From the NCBI GenBank assembly GCA_947643145.1, contig CANRVD010000019.1:1-43594 (forward strand): a stretch of DNA of 43,594 nt, read 5' to 3'. The number at the start of each line of letters is the position of its first letter. Within the stretch, counting starts at the first letter, position 1. The translations under genes were made by a program, and so were the position numbers. This document shows, in pieces, positions 15,647 to 23,788 of this stretch. A model generated the notes under the pieces. That model did no database searches, had not been told where the DNA came from, and saw only the letters and a list, made by a program, of their open reading frames with translations. This DNA is from an uncultured bacterium. Its GTDB lineage: Bacteria; Bacillota; Clostridia; Lachnospirales; Lachnospiraceae.

Positions 15647-15901
15647 ACGGGCTGCATATGTGGCAAGACGGATATTTTTCGTATCATCAAAGGTATCAAT
15701 ACCTTTAATAAGACCAATCGTACCTATGGATATCAAATCATCCATATCCTTATCACCCATATTATATTTCTTTGCAATATACGCGACCAGTCTTAAATTC
15801 TTCTCAATCAGGCAGTTTCTCGCTTCAGGGTCTCCTGCCCGGCATCTTGCTATGCATTCCTTCTCTTCTTTCGCACTCAAAGGTTTTGGAAAAGACTGCA
15901 C
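15640..15901 (-). CDS. sigK: RNA polymerase sigma-K factor, N-terminal part of a split gene
   Basis: It encodes QSFPKPLSAKEEKE, then ARNCLIEKNLRLVAYIAKKY and DLISIGTIGLIKGID (sigma regions 1.2-2.2), and RLATYAARCI up to the junction. Unexcised, the frame continues into the element and stops at 15590. I chose the GTG at 15901 because AGAGGTG lies exactly six bases upstream; a GTG three codons earlier (15910) overlaps that ribosome site. An in-frame stop at 15926-15928 rules out the ~20-residue hydrophobic pro-sequence of classical pro-SigK. Residues 1-87 come from here and 120 from the C-terminal part, giving about 207 aa. Confidence 0.92.
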
Positions 15902-16007
15902 CTGTGACACCTCTAAATGATATCTCTATATCCTATGCATCGCATAACACGTCCGTGCTTTTCCCATAAAAAGAAGACCAAACCACAGCCCGCCTGCAAT
16001 CCCCTGC

Positions 16008-16850
16008 TTATTCTTTTGCCTGTAAAGCGTATTCTGCCGCCCTTACTGCATCCTCCTTTGTTTCTGCTGCCACCAGAAAGCCACCAGGATGGCAAAATCT
16101 AAGGCTTTCAATTCCACTCATTTTTGCAAGGGCATCTGCTTCCATTCCCCACCATTCCTTTGGAAAATCACATACAAGCGTATTATCTGCACTGCTTACC
16201 GCCACCCCCTGGGCACTATACCCACCTCTGTTTGAAGGATAGACAACAAACTGGTAGGAACTTCCTATTACCTCCTGCTTCCACGGTGCATAGACCGGAA
16301 GAACCAGAATCCTTCCGTCTGATTCACGCATCGCCTGCTGTACAAGCTCCCTGCCGCGCTGTATCCCTTTTACGGATTCAAAATGATTCCGCAAAATCGT
16401 CTCTGCCATACCAACTGCCTTTTTAAAGCAATCATCGTAAGAATCCTCAGAGTCCCAGCTTGGATTAAATTCCTCAATAATCTTTGCAATGATATTATCA
16501 CATCCGGTATTATCTGATTCATCCAACGGCTGGATAAACTGCTCATCAAATCTCTTTGCCTCTTCCTTTCCGGTATAGCCGGCACCATATGCCCGCCATA
16601 TCAGTCCAAAAGCTGCATAGGGACAGCCATTCTCCCGGTACTCCTTATCCTTCTGGTGATGGTCAAATTCTCCTCTTCCAATATCATATACAATTCCATC
16701 AAACTCCTCTGGAACTTCAAATCCTCTTATTATTTGGATTTTGGGATTTAAAATCCGCAAAAAGGCAGTTGCAAACACATCATCGGAATGAAACTTCCCT
16801 CCATGTGTAAACCCCTTTTCCGGTACAAAACCCTTTTGATATCCGCCCAT
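16008..16850 (-). CDS. MYG1-family metal-dependent hydrolase
   Basis: A 280-aa member of the MYG1/UPF0160 family, related to DHH phosphoesterases. It shows FTHGGKFHSDDVFATAFLR near the N-terminus and VYDIGRGEFDHHQK, the DHH-like metal-binding motif, followed by PYAAFGLIWR. Eukaryotic MYG1 is reported to be an exonuclease; the bacterial role is unsettled. The ATG at 16850 has GTAGGAGG close upstream (three-base gap, slightly short). It lies about 105 bases upstream of sigK on the same strand, so read-through into sigK is possible. Confidence 0.8.
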   Translation of the reverse strand: MGGYQKGFVPEKGFTHGGKFHSDDVFATAFLRILNPKIQIIRGFEVPEEFDGIVYDIGRGEFDHHQKDKEYRENGCPYAAFGLIWRAYGAGYTGKEEAKRFDEQFIQPLDESDNTGCDNIIAKIIEEFNPSWDSEDSYDDCFKKAVGMAETILRNHFESVKGIQRGRELVQQAMRESDGRILVLPVYAPWKQEVIGSSYQFVVYPSNRGGYSAQGVAVSSADNTLVCDFPKEWWGMEADALAKMSGIESLRFCHPGGFLVAAETKEDAVRAAEYALQAKE

Positions 16851-16969
16851 AATCCTCCTACCTGCACATTGCCCACTTTTCAAAATATCTGGTTCAAAGA
16901 ATGTTTATTTTGCATTCTTCCAAAGTTTGAAATGCCACTTGCATGCTTCTTTCTTGTATTAGCGGTATT

Positions 16970-18178
16970 TCAAATCTTGCTCTCCAAGCTCTCCCGAATC
17001 GCCTTGATGAACTGCTCACTGTTCAGTACAGTAACATCCTTAAGGCTAGTAATCAACGCCAGATCCTTTGTCATTTTACCAGACTCAATCGTTCCAAGCG
17101 TTGCCTTTTCAAGCTTATCTGCAAAGGTACAAAGCTCTGGAAGATTATCAAGCTCGCCACGCTTACGCAGTGCGCCTGACCACGCAAAAATAGTTGCCAC
17201 AGAGTTGGTAGAAGTTTCCTCTCCCTGTAAGTGCTTATAATAATGTCTCTGTACTGTTCCATGTGCTGCCTCATATTCATAAACACCACTTGGGGAAACC
17301 AGCACGGAAGTCATCATTGCCAAAGAGCCACAGGCAGAAGAAACCATATCACTCATAACATCTCCATCATAGTTTTTACATGCCCAGATAAATCCTCCCT
17401 TTGCCTTCATAACACGCGCAACCGCATCGTCAATCAAAGTATAAAAATATTCAATCCCATTTGCCTCAAACTTTTCTTTATAATCTGTATCATAAATCTC
17501 CTGAAAAATATCCTTGAAGTTGTGGTCATATACTTTCGAAATTGTATCCTTTGTTGCAAACCATAAATCCTGCTTGATATCTAACGCATAGTTAAAGCAG
17601 GCCCTTGCAAAACTCTCAATAGACTTGTCCATATTATGGATTCCCTGAAGAATTCCGGGACCGGTAAATTCCTGAATCGTTGCACGGATTTCCTTGCCAT
17701 CCTCTCCGGTAAAGACAAGCTCTGCCTTTCCCGCACCCGGCACTTTAATTTCCGTATTCTTATATACATCACCATACGCATGTCTTGCTAATGTAATCGG
17801 CTTTTCCCAGTTCTTAACACATGGCTCAATTCCCTTCACCTGAATTGGAGCACGAAATACAGTTCCATCTAACGCCGCACGGATAGTACCGTTTGGAGAC
17901 TTCCACATTTCTTTTAAATCATATTCTTCCATTCTTGCGGCATTTGGCGTAATCGTTGCGCACTTTACTGCAACGCCATACTTCTTTGTTGCCTCGGCAG
18001 AATCAATCGTAACTTTATCATCCGTTTCATTACGGTATTCCAGTCCCAAATCATAATATTCTGTCTTTAAATCAATAAATGGAAGTAGCAGCTCGTCCTT
18101 TATCATCTTCCAAAGAATGCGTGTCATTTCATCCCCATCCATCTCAACCAAAGGTGTCGTCATCTGAATTTTAGCCAT
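16970..18178 (-). CDS. icd: NADP-dependent isocitrate dehydrogenase
   Basis: A 402-aa enzyme that oxidatively decarboxylates isocitrate to 2-oxoglutarate. The sequence is of the dimeric, eukaryote-like subgroup: [21 protein letters not shown], a substrate-binding loop [16 protein letters not shown], and [12 protein letters not shown] with metal-binding Asp. The substrate phosphate loop and C-terminus are complete, and length matches the family. It starts at an ATG behind TGGAGGTATT and is divergent from the S1-domain gene. It is a housekeeping enzyme supplying 2-oxoglutarate for glutamate synthesis. Confidence 0.95.
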   Translation of the reverse strand: MAKIQMTTPLVEMDGDEMTRILWKMIKDELLLPFIDLKTEYYDLGLEYRNETDDKVTIDSAEATKKYGVAVKCATITPNAARMEEYDLKEMWKSPNGTIRAALDGTVFRAPIQVKGIEPCVKNWEKPITLARHAYGDVYKNTEIKVPGAGKAELVFTGEDGKEIRATIQEFTGPGILQGIHNMDKSIESFARACFNYALDIKQDLWFATKDTISKVYDHNFKDIFQEIYDTDYKEKFEANGIEYFYTLIDDAVARVMKAKGGFIWACKNYDGDVMSDMVSSACGSLAMMTSVLVSPSGVYEYEAAHGTVQRHYYKHLQGEETSTNSVATIFAWSGALRKRGELDNLPELCTFADKLEKATLGTIESGKMTKDLALITSLKDVTVLNSEQFIKAIRESLESKI

Positions 18179-18248
18179 AATAATACCTCCAATGTTATAA
18201 TTCTTTCATTTCCTTAAGCACAATCCCCTTAATAGTATCACAATTTTA

Positions 18249-18277
18249 TTGATTTGTGAACAATTTTGGAGCATAAT
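18249..18277 (+). promoter_or_regulatory. probable promoter of the S1-domain gene
   Basis: TTGATT, a 17-base spacer and CATAAT, about 40 bases before the AAAGGAG ribosome site. The match is moderate. Confidence 0.45.
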
Positions 18278-18317
18278 AATACTATTCACGGCTATTGATA
18301 GAAAGGAGACTATTTAC

Positions 18318-19241
18318 ATGGCACAGGAAGAAAGCATGAAAGATTATGAAAAAGAGCTTGACAATTCTTTTCCAATACTGAAAGAAGGAGATATTTTGGA
18401 TGTTACCATTATCGGTATCTCCGAGACAGAAGCGACTGTTGACTTAAATTACTATACAGAAGGAATTATTCCTTTGGCAGAATGCAGCAACGATCCCGCT
18501 TTTTCTATAAAAAATGATTTAGATATTGGTGACGTTGTAAAAGCCATGATTATTGATTCAGAAAATGCCAGTGGTAATGTAATTCTTTCCCTCCGGGAAG
18601 CAAACGACATTTTAATCTGGGACGAGCTGAAGGAAGACTATGAAGATGGCACCATTTTCCATATGAAGGTTACAGAAGCTGTACCTTCGGGTGTTATCGG
18701 CTATGTCAAAGGAATCCGCGCATTTATTCCTGCCTCACAAATTGCACTTGAATATGTGGAAGATACACAAAGCTACACTGGCATGACACTTGATGCTGTT
18801 ATCATTACTGTAGATGCAAAAGAAAAAAGACTGGTACTTTCCTCTAAAATGATAGCCCGAGAACGGGCCGTGGTAGAAAAAACCAAAAAAATCGGCCGCC
18901 TGAACGAAGGAGATATCGTAGAAGGCGCCATTGAACGCATTGAATCCTATGGTGTATTTATTGAAATCGGTGAAGGATTGACCGGACTTTGCCATATTTC
19001 CCAAATCACCAACCGATTTATTAAATCACCAAAAGAAATTGTTAAATTAGGCGAAACTGTAAAAGCAAAAATCATCAAAATAGAAGGGGACCGCATTTCT
19101 CTCAGCATTAAGGCTCTTTTAGAAGACGAGCCTGACGAATCCGAAGAGAGCTATGAAATCCCCAAAGAATACAGCACCGACACAGATGCTTCTCATGATG
19201 AAAGCCCATTTGCAAAGCTTTTACAGGGTATTCAGTTATAA
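18318..19241 (+). CDS. S1 RNA-binding domain protein (ribosomal protein S1 homologue)
   Basis: A 307-aa protein with three S1 repeats: about residues 18-95 (LKEGDILDVTIIGISETEATVDL), 100-185 (a degenerate repeat with AFIPASQIALEYV) and 195-270 (RLNEGDIVEGAIERIESYGVFIEIGEGLTG, with HISQI). A short acidic tail follows. The start ATG at 18318 follows AAAGGAG; the frame is open further upstream but lacks a ribosome site. Clostridial short S1 proteins like this bind mRNA and may assist translation initiation or RNA decay. It converges on ispF with only a three-base gap. Confidence 0.88.
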   Translation: MAQEESMKDYEKELDNSFPILKEGDILDVTIIGISETEATVDLNYYTEGIIPLAECSNDPAFSIKNDLDIGDVVKAMIIDSENASGNVILSLREANDILIWDELKEDYEDGTIFHMKVTEAVPSGVIGYVKGIRAFIPASQIALEYVEDTQSYTGMTLDAVIITVDAKEKRLVLSSKMIARERAVVEKTKKIGRLNEGDIVEGAIERIESYGVFIEIGEGLTGLCHISQITNRFIKSPKEIVKLGETVKAKIIKIEGDRISLSIKALLEDEPDESEESYEIPKEYSTDTDASHDESPFAKLLQGIQL

Positions 19242-19244
19242 ATG

Positions 19245-19784
19245 TCAGGATTTTTGGCAGCCCTGGCAGGAATTACAGCCTGCCCCGGCTATATCCGGTG
19301 ACATATGCTCATACATGGAAGAAATCATACAAACTGCCTGGGAAGAAATCCCTTCTCCAGTCCCTGTAAAGCCAAGTCCTTCCTCTGTTGTAGCTTTTAT
19401 GTTCACCTGATTTTTTTCAATGCCAAGTGTTCCAGCAATATTTTGCTCCATCTGGTCAATATAGCCCCGCATCTTCGGACGCTGGGCTATTATTGTCGCG
19501 TCAATATTTTCAATCAGGTAACACTCCTTTTCCAAAAGCGCTCCCACCTGTTTTAGAAGCTCAAGACTGGAGGCACCGCTATATTTCTCATCGGTATCCG
19601 GAAAATGCTTTCCAATATCTCCTAATGCAGCTGCACCAAGCAGTGCATCCATAATTGCATGGAGCAATACATCCGCATCCGAGTGCCCTAACAGCCCCTT
19701 TTCATAAGGAATCGTCACTCCTCCTAAAACCAGACTGCGCCCATCAACTAATTTGTGAACGTCATATCCCATTCCAACCCGCAT
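19245..19784 (-). CDS. ispF: 2-C-methyl-D-erythritol 2,4-cyclodiphosphate synthase with Cys-rich tail
   Basis: A 179-aa enzyme of the MEP isoprenoid pathway. It has the metal ligands D8 and H10 (GYDVHKL) and a third His in [11 protein letters not shown], then [10 protein letters not shown] and the C-terminal [16 protein letters not shown] motif. The start is ATG 19784 behind GGGAG. Usual length is about 155-160 residues. Here about 20 extra residues follow the last strand and end in [11 protein letters not shown], a C-x2-C-x2-C cluster that could bind a metal. The catalytic core is normal, so the enzyme should be active; the tail is odd. Confidence 0.93.
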   Translation of the reverse strand: MRVGMGYDVHKLVDGRSLVLGGVTIPYEKGLLGHSDADVLLHAIMDALLGAAALGDIGKHFPDTDEKYSGASSLELLKQVGALLEKECYLIENIDATIIAQRPKMRGYIDQMEQNIAGTLGIEKNQVNIKATTEEGLGFTGTGEGISSQAVCMISSMYEHMSPDIAGAGCNSCQGCQKS

Positions 19785-19922
19785 AATACTTCTCCCTTCT
19801 ATCCATAAACCCAGAAGTTCACTGACTCCGCTGATGTACTGGCACACCACTGCCTGTCAGAAACTTTCTTAAAATTCAAAAAGCCCTGAAACAAGTAAAG
19901 CACTCATCCCAAGACTTTTAAG

Positions 19923-19996
19923 TAGCGGAAAAGGGATTTGAACCCATGACACTACGGGTATGAACCGTATGCTCTAGCCAACTGAGCTATTCCGCC
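19923..19996 (-). tRNA. tRNA-Met (CAT)
   Basis: A 74-nt cloverleaf read on the minus strand: acceptor GGCGGAA pairing with TTCCGCT (one G-U), D-arm AGCTCAGTTGGC, anticodon loop TTCATAC with CAT, and T-arm GGGTTCAAATCCC. CCA is not encoded. The first G-U acceptor pair and the sequence suit an elongator rather than an initiator tRNA. Confidence 0.93.
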
Positions 19997-20071
19997 ATAT
20001 ATACTTATGTGTACGATAAGTAACAGGAACTACTGTACACAAACTGTTAACCGCACAGAAGAAGAATAAAA

Positions 20072-20144
20072 TGGGACCTACAGGGCTCGAACCTGTGACC
20101 CTCTGCTTGTAAGGCAGATGCTCTCCCAGCTGAGCTAAGATCCC
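20072..20144 (-). tRNA. tRNA-Val (TAC)
   Basis: A 73-nt cloverleaf on the minus strand: acceptor GGGATCT with AGGTCCC, D-arm AGCTCAGCTGGGA, anticodon TAC in CTTACAA, and T-arm CAGGTTCGAGCCCTG. CCA is not encoded. It lies 75 bases upstream of tRNA-Met on the same strand, so the two probably share a transcript. Confidence 0.94.
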
Positions 20145-20229
20145 GCCTCTGCTTCATGCGACTTGTATAATATATCAGACCTTCCAAAGATTGTCAAGCA
20201 CTTTCACAAAAATATCTTATTTCCTTCTA

Positions 20230-20257
20230 TTGATTTTTCTTAGAAATCTTCTATAAT
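20230..20257 (+). promoter_or_regulatory. promoter of the VanZ-like gene
   Basis: TTGATT, a 16-base spacer and TATAAT, about 55 bases upstream of the ATG. Confidence 0.6.
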
Positions 20258-20313
20258 AGTTATACAATATAAAAAATAATTTTACATCTTTTGAGAGAAG
20301 AGAGGATATTATC

Positions 20314-21198
20314 ATGAATAAACGCGCCGTAAATATCAGCAGCCTTGTAATTCTTTTGGCATTACTCTCCCTGATTTTAGAGATTTGCCTGTATTATTTT
20401 ATTCCACAGCATATGATTACCGTTGCAGCAGCCGCTGTTATTTCCCTGGGACTAACCCACTTTTTTTTGGAAACATCTCTTGACTATGATTACTGCTTTC
20501 TATATGCTGCGCTTATGACAATTACCTCTGTCGCATTCTGCATGATAATCTATCTGATTCAGCCAAATCCATGGGTTTCCTATGACTACACCCTTTTGGC
20601 ACTAATTATTGCAAACTGGCTTATCCCGTTTGCCTACTGCTTTATCCGCGACTTTGCAGACAGAGGACCCCGCTTTTCCGATTATCTTTTCTTTTTTAAC
20701 GGAATGAGCCTTGTCTTCTTTGTAGTATATTTTATTGCAATTATAAAACAATTATTCATTACACCGCTTTTACCACCATATGATTCAATCGCCTTTGGTG
20801 CGCATAATTTCGTTCCATTTATGGCAACAGGCAGTTACCTGGAAAGAGCATTTGCAGAAGGGGCTGATATCAGTTCAATGGTTGTCTATATTTTAGAAAT
20901 GATTGTACTTGCTATTCCTTTTGGCTTCTATGCAAAAGTATACTGCCGCAGGCTTCCATTTATCCTCAGGCTTTTTATATATCTTGCAGTGCCGTTTCTT
21001 TTTGAAGCAGCGCAATATTGGACAGGAATTGGCCGTGCTGACATAGATGACTATGCCCTTGCCTTAATTGGAATTACAATCGGAGTCATTATTTACCATT
21101 TGGTTTATTACATCTCTTATGAATCACATAAACGTGATTTCTTAGAAGACCGTACCGTAACCAAAAGCCTGCTGTTTCATTTTGGAGGGAATTTCTAA
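20314..21198 (+). CDS. VanZ-like family membrane protein
   Basis: A 294-aa protein with about eight membrane helices. The C-terminal half carries the VanZ-like pattern: IPFGFYAKVYCRR, a Glu-Gln in FLFEAAQYWTGIGRADIDDYALALIG. The N-terminal half is an extra multi-helix region without a name I know. VanZ relatives affect teicoplanin sensitivity and cell-surface properties, but the biochemical function is unknown. It starts at ATG 20314 behind GAGAGGA and is a single-gene unit with its own promoter and a strong terminator. Confidence 0.75.
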   Translation: MNKRAVNISSLVILLALLSLILEICLYYFIPQHMITVAAAAVISLGLTHFFLETSLDYDYCFLYAALMTITSVAFCMIIYLIQPNPWVSYDYTLLALIIANWLIPFAYCFIRDFADRGPRFSDYLFFFNGMSLVFFVVYFIAIIKQLFITPLLPPYDSIAFGAHNFVPFMATGSYLERAFAEGADISSMVVYILEMIVLAIPFGFYAKVYCRRLPFILRLFIYLAVPFLFEAAQYWTGIGRADIDDYALALIGITIGVIIYHLVYYISYESHKRDFLEDRTVTKSLLFHFGGNF

Positions 21199-21293
21199 TA
21201 TACCATCAAGCATCAAATACAAAAGAACGTTCGCTTCCTTGCAGGTATCTTGTCTGGCCCGTTGCTTTGTGAGAATAACATAAATACTTAATA

Positions 21294-21318
21294 AGCCCCG
21301 CAGCAAACTTGCGGGGCT
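21294..21318. terminator. bidirectional terminator between VanZ-like gene and AI-2E permease gene
   Basis: AGCCCCGCA (21294-21302) pairs perfectly with TGCGGGGCT (21310-21318), a GC-rich stem with a short loop, flanked by T-rich sequence on both sides of a convergent gene pair. Confidence 0.75.
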
Positions 21319-21352
21319 ATTCTTAATATTAGTCACTATTTATACATAATGG

Positions 21353-22486
21353 CTAATATTTTCTGTATTCATTAATATCTTCAGCTAGAATCCTAATTCC
21401 GCGGATATACGAGTCAAATACTCCCTGTTCCTTAAAGGCCATCACTATCATGCCTACCGGTATTCCAACTATCAGTCCAAGCATACCAATTAAGCGGTAT
21501 CCAATAAACATCGAAATCAATGTGGCAAATGGACTCATTCCGACGCTGTCACCCACCAGTTTTGGCTCCAGCAGACGGTGTACCAGCAGACAAATCACAT
21601 ACGTAATAATCAGAACCACTACCGTAAAATACTCACCGGTAATTGCACAGTAAATTGCCCAGGGCGTAATGATGATTCCCGTTCCCAAAAAAGGAAGGAA
21701 ATCCAAAAATGCCGTCAATAATGCCAGCAAAGATGCGTACTGGACATGCAAAATTCCGCCAAAAATGATAAATAAGATGATGAAAACCACAATCATAATT
21801 TGGAAACATGCTTTTATATATCCCGCAAGTGCCCTCAGGCAGGTATCCATTGCCATATTCCAAAATTGCTTTATCCCCAGCGGAATACAGCCGCTAACTG
21901 TCGTTTTGATTTGTTCACGCTTTGTAACAAAGAAATAGGACAGCATCAATGTAAGCACAGCTATCACAAAAATGTCAATGACAGAACTGGCAAAGTCACC
22001 TACTGCTGAAATGGAATCCACTTTTAATGAATCCACAATAGAAAGCAAAATATCGTTTACTTTATCTTGATTTTCTTCTAAAAACTGCTGTAAATTTCCT
22101 GGAATAAAAGTAAACTTTTGATGGAGCTGACCTAATGAACTTTGCAGTTTATCAACCGTCTGTTCATATAACTCCGGTAAATCCATTATCATGGAACTAA
22201 CCTGTGTCACAATAAGATGCAGTATCAGATAGAAAAAACTTCCTACCAACAGCAATACAAATACAATAACCAACACCGAACCATGCTTGCGCATAATTTT
22301 AATCCGATTTTCCAGAAAAACAACCATAGGATTTGCAATTGATGCAATAATCCATGCAATAATCAGCGGCATAAAAAAACCAATTAACTTCGGAACTATA
22401 AAAACAATCGAAAGTATTATCGTGATGATGACTAACAAATTCACCAAAATCTTTTTATGCAGTTCTTTTCTTCCTTCGCCCCTCAT
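21353..22486 (-). CDS. AI-2E family transporter (PerM/YdbI-like)
   Basis: A 377-aa membrane protein with about seven helices and the typical layout of the family: two N-terminal helices, a ~100-residue external region (LPELYEQTVDKLQ...), then a helical C-terminal half with FLPFLGTGIIITPWAIYC and LEPKLVGDSVGMSPFATLISMFIGYRLIG. Family members include the reported AI-2 exporter TqsA and sodium/proton antiporters, so the substrate cannot be named. ATG 22486 follows AAGGAGG. It lies downstream of the DUF368 gene with a double hairpin between them. Confidence 0.88.
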   Translation of the reverse strand: MRGEGRKELHKKILVNLLVIITIILSIVFIVPKLIGFFMPLIIAWIIASIANPMVVFLENRIKIMRKHGSVLVIVFVLLLVGSFFYLILHLIVTQVSSMIMDLPELYEQTVDKLQSSLGQLHQKFTFIPGNLQQFLEENQDKVNDILLSIVDSLKVDSISAVGDFASSVIDIFVIAVLTLMLSYFFVTKREQIKTTVSGCIPLGIKQFWNMAMDTCLRALAGYIKACFQIMIVVFIILFIIFGGILHVQYASLLALLTAFLDFLPFLGTGIIITPWAIYCAITGEYFTVVVLIITYVICLLVHRLLEPKLVGDSVGMSPFATLISMFIGYRLIGMLGLIVGIPVGMIVMAFKEQGVFDSYIRGIRILAEDINEYRKY

Positions 22487-22539
22487 ATAACCCTCCTTTT
22501 TTATGGAATAGGAAACTTCTCCACAGCGTAGTGGTCATC

Positions 22540-22590
22540 AACAAAAATCGCTTTGCGATTTTTGTTAGGGGAATGCGCTGGCATTCCCCT
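22540..22590. terminator. tandem hairpins between DUF368 gene and AI-2E permease gene
   Basis: Two perfect hairpins lie back to back: a 12-bp stem AACAAAAATCGC / GCGATTTTTGTT with a TTT loop (22540-22566), and AGGGGAATGC-GCTG-GCATTCCCCT (22567-22590). The second is flanked by a T-run on the plus strand, the opposite direction to both neighbouring genes. The first can serve the minus strand. The second stem resembles hairpins at 7449-7469 and 41010-41030. Confidence 0.55.
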
Positions 22591-22593
22591 TTT

Positions 22594-23439
22594 TTATTCT
22601 CCCAGCTTCAGTGCAATCAGCGCCCCCACTGCCAAAGCAAATACCCCTGTTAACAGTGTCATCATGCTGATTTGGAGTGATATTCCCATTAAAATAACAA
22701 CCGGTGAAGAAATCACCAACCCCAAAATAGCACAATATGTTAAGCCTTCCCATCTCGCCAGTAAAAATTCAATCAACTTGGCGATTGCAAAGATTCCCAC
22801 TACAACGCCAATGCCGAATGGCACCAAAGAAGCGCTTACATTCCATACTGCATTCCAGTCCCCATGAACGGCTCCGTCCACAAATCCTGTAATCGCATTG
22901 ATAATTGGATTATAATACCCCATAATCATTAACATCATAGAACCACTGACACCCGGAATAACCATCGTCGCAGAAGCAACGATTCCAACAAGGAAAAGCT
23001 TAATCAGTGAAACCGCGTCAATCACTAATTCCACATCTTTGCTGTCCTTTCCCATATACTGCATTGCGATAATTGCAATAAAGAAAACAAAAAAGACAAT
23101 AATATGCGGCAATCCAATTTTTTCTTTCTTGACTTTTTTAAATATCATCGGCACACCGCCAAGAATCAGTCCAATAAAAACCATACACGTCTGAAATGGA
23201 TAATTTGCAAATAGAAATTTAATCGCATATGCCAGCCCTACAATTCCTACTAACATTCCTAAAAAATACGGAAACAAAATATGAATACTTTCTTTGAGCT
23301 GCTTAAATAAATGCGTGATACAATAAATAATATTGTCATAAATTCCCATAGAAACCATCATGGTTCCGCCACTGACGCCTGGAATTGCATTGGCAACGCC
23401 AATCACAGCTCCCTTCAAAACATCCTTTAAAAAGTCCAT
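22594..23439 (-). CDS. DUF368 membrane protein, putative undecaprenyl-phosphate translocase (PopT-like)
   Basis: A 281-aa protein with about eight helices and two inverted half-repeats, each with a signature: GVANAIPGVSGGTMMVSMGIYD near the N-terminus and ASATMVIPGVSGSMMLMIMGYYN in the middle. These mark the DUF368 family. Members (PopT) have been reported to recycle undecaprenyl phosphate across the membrane for cell-wall synthesis. The ATG at 23439 is preferred because GAGG lies six bases upstream, dropping the first four residues of the longest frame. Confidence 0.85.
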   Translation of the reverse strand: MDFLKDVLKGAVIGVANAIPGVSGGTMMVSMGIYDNIIYCITHLFKQLKESIHILFPYFLGMLVGIVGLAYAIKFLFANYPFQTCMVFIGLILGGVPMIFKKVKKEKIGLPHIIVFFVFFIAIIAMQYMGKDSKDVELVIDAVSLIKLFLVGIVASATMVIPGVSGSMMLMIMGYYNPIINAITGFVDGAVHGDWNAVWNVSASLVPFGIGVVVGIFAIAKLIEFLLARWEGLTYCAILGLVISSPVVILMGISLQISMMTLLTGVFALAVGALIALKLGE

Positions 23440-23596
23440 AATCATCCTCATTTCTTAATCATTTAATTATTCCCCTAAACTATACCATAATTTATTTTTC
23501 ACGACAATAAACAAAACCTTAAATTATTCACACATTCTACATATTTTTTTCAAATTTTTGCCATGACCTTTTCATATACTTTTACCATATTTAGAC

Positions 23597-23625
23597 TTGC
23601 CTGTATCAGAGATTTCCGTTATGAT
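23597..23625 (+). promoter_or_regulatory. promoter of the secreted protease gene
   Basis: TTGCCT, a 17-base spacer and TATGAT. Transcription should begin near 23632, giving a leader of about 155 bases. Confidence 0.6.
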
Positions 23626-23638
23626 ACTTATTGTTATG

Positions 23639-23760
23639 ATTCACGGCTGTTCTAAACTGCATAGGTAAGGAATCTTATTCCGATACAAATACTGCTGTTT
23701 TGCAACGGCAGAAAGCGAAATTAGGCGGTTTTACGCATGATGTTTATAATAACTGTGAAT
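23639..23760 (+). promoter_or_regulatory. structured 5' leader of the protease mRNA, riboswitch-like, class unknown
   Basis: An 8-bp closing stem ATTCACGG (23639-23646) / CTGTGAAT (23753-23760, one G-U) encloses three local stems. These are GGAAT-CTT-ATTCC (23669-23681), an 8-bp CTGCTGTT / AACGGCAG stem with a TTGC loop (23692-23711, one G-U), and a weaker GCG...CGC arm (23715-23736). The structure starts a few bases after the predicted transcription start and ends 16 bases before the ribosome site. I do not recognise a known riboswitch class. Confidence 0.45.
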
Positions 23761-23788
23761 AGCTTGTTTTACAAAGAAAGGATATGCC

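Noticed and set aside
8015-15910. Two separate sigma-factor genes or a decayed sigE
   Set aside because: Each part lacks what the other has, the join restores the frame exactly, and DKEGNEI plus SRSYVSRIEKKAL are SigK rather than SigE signatures.
23632-23770. c-di-GMP-I (GEMM) riboswitch before the protease gene
   Set aside because: Some motifs look alike, but the conserved core (GCAAACC ... GACGCAAAGCC) and GNRA loop are missing, so I kept it as an unclassified structured leader.
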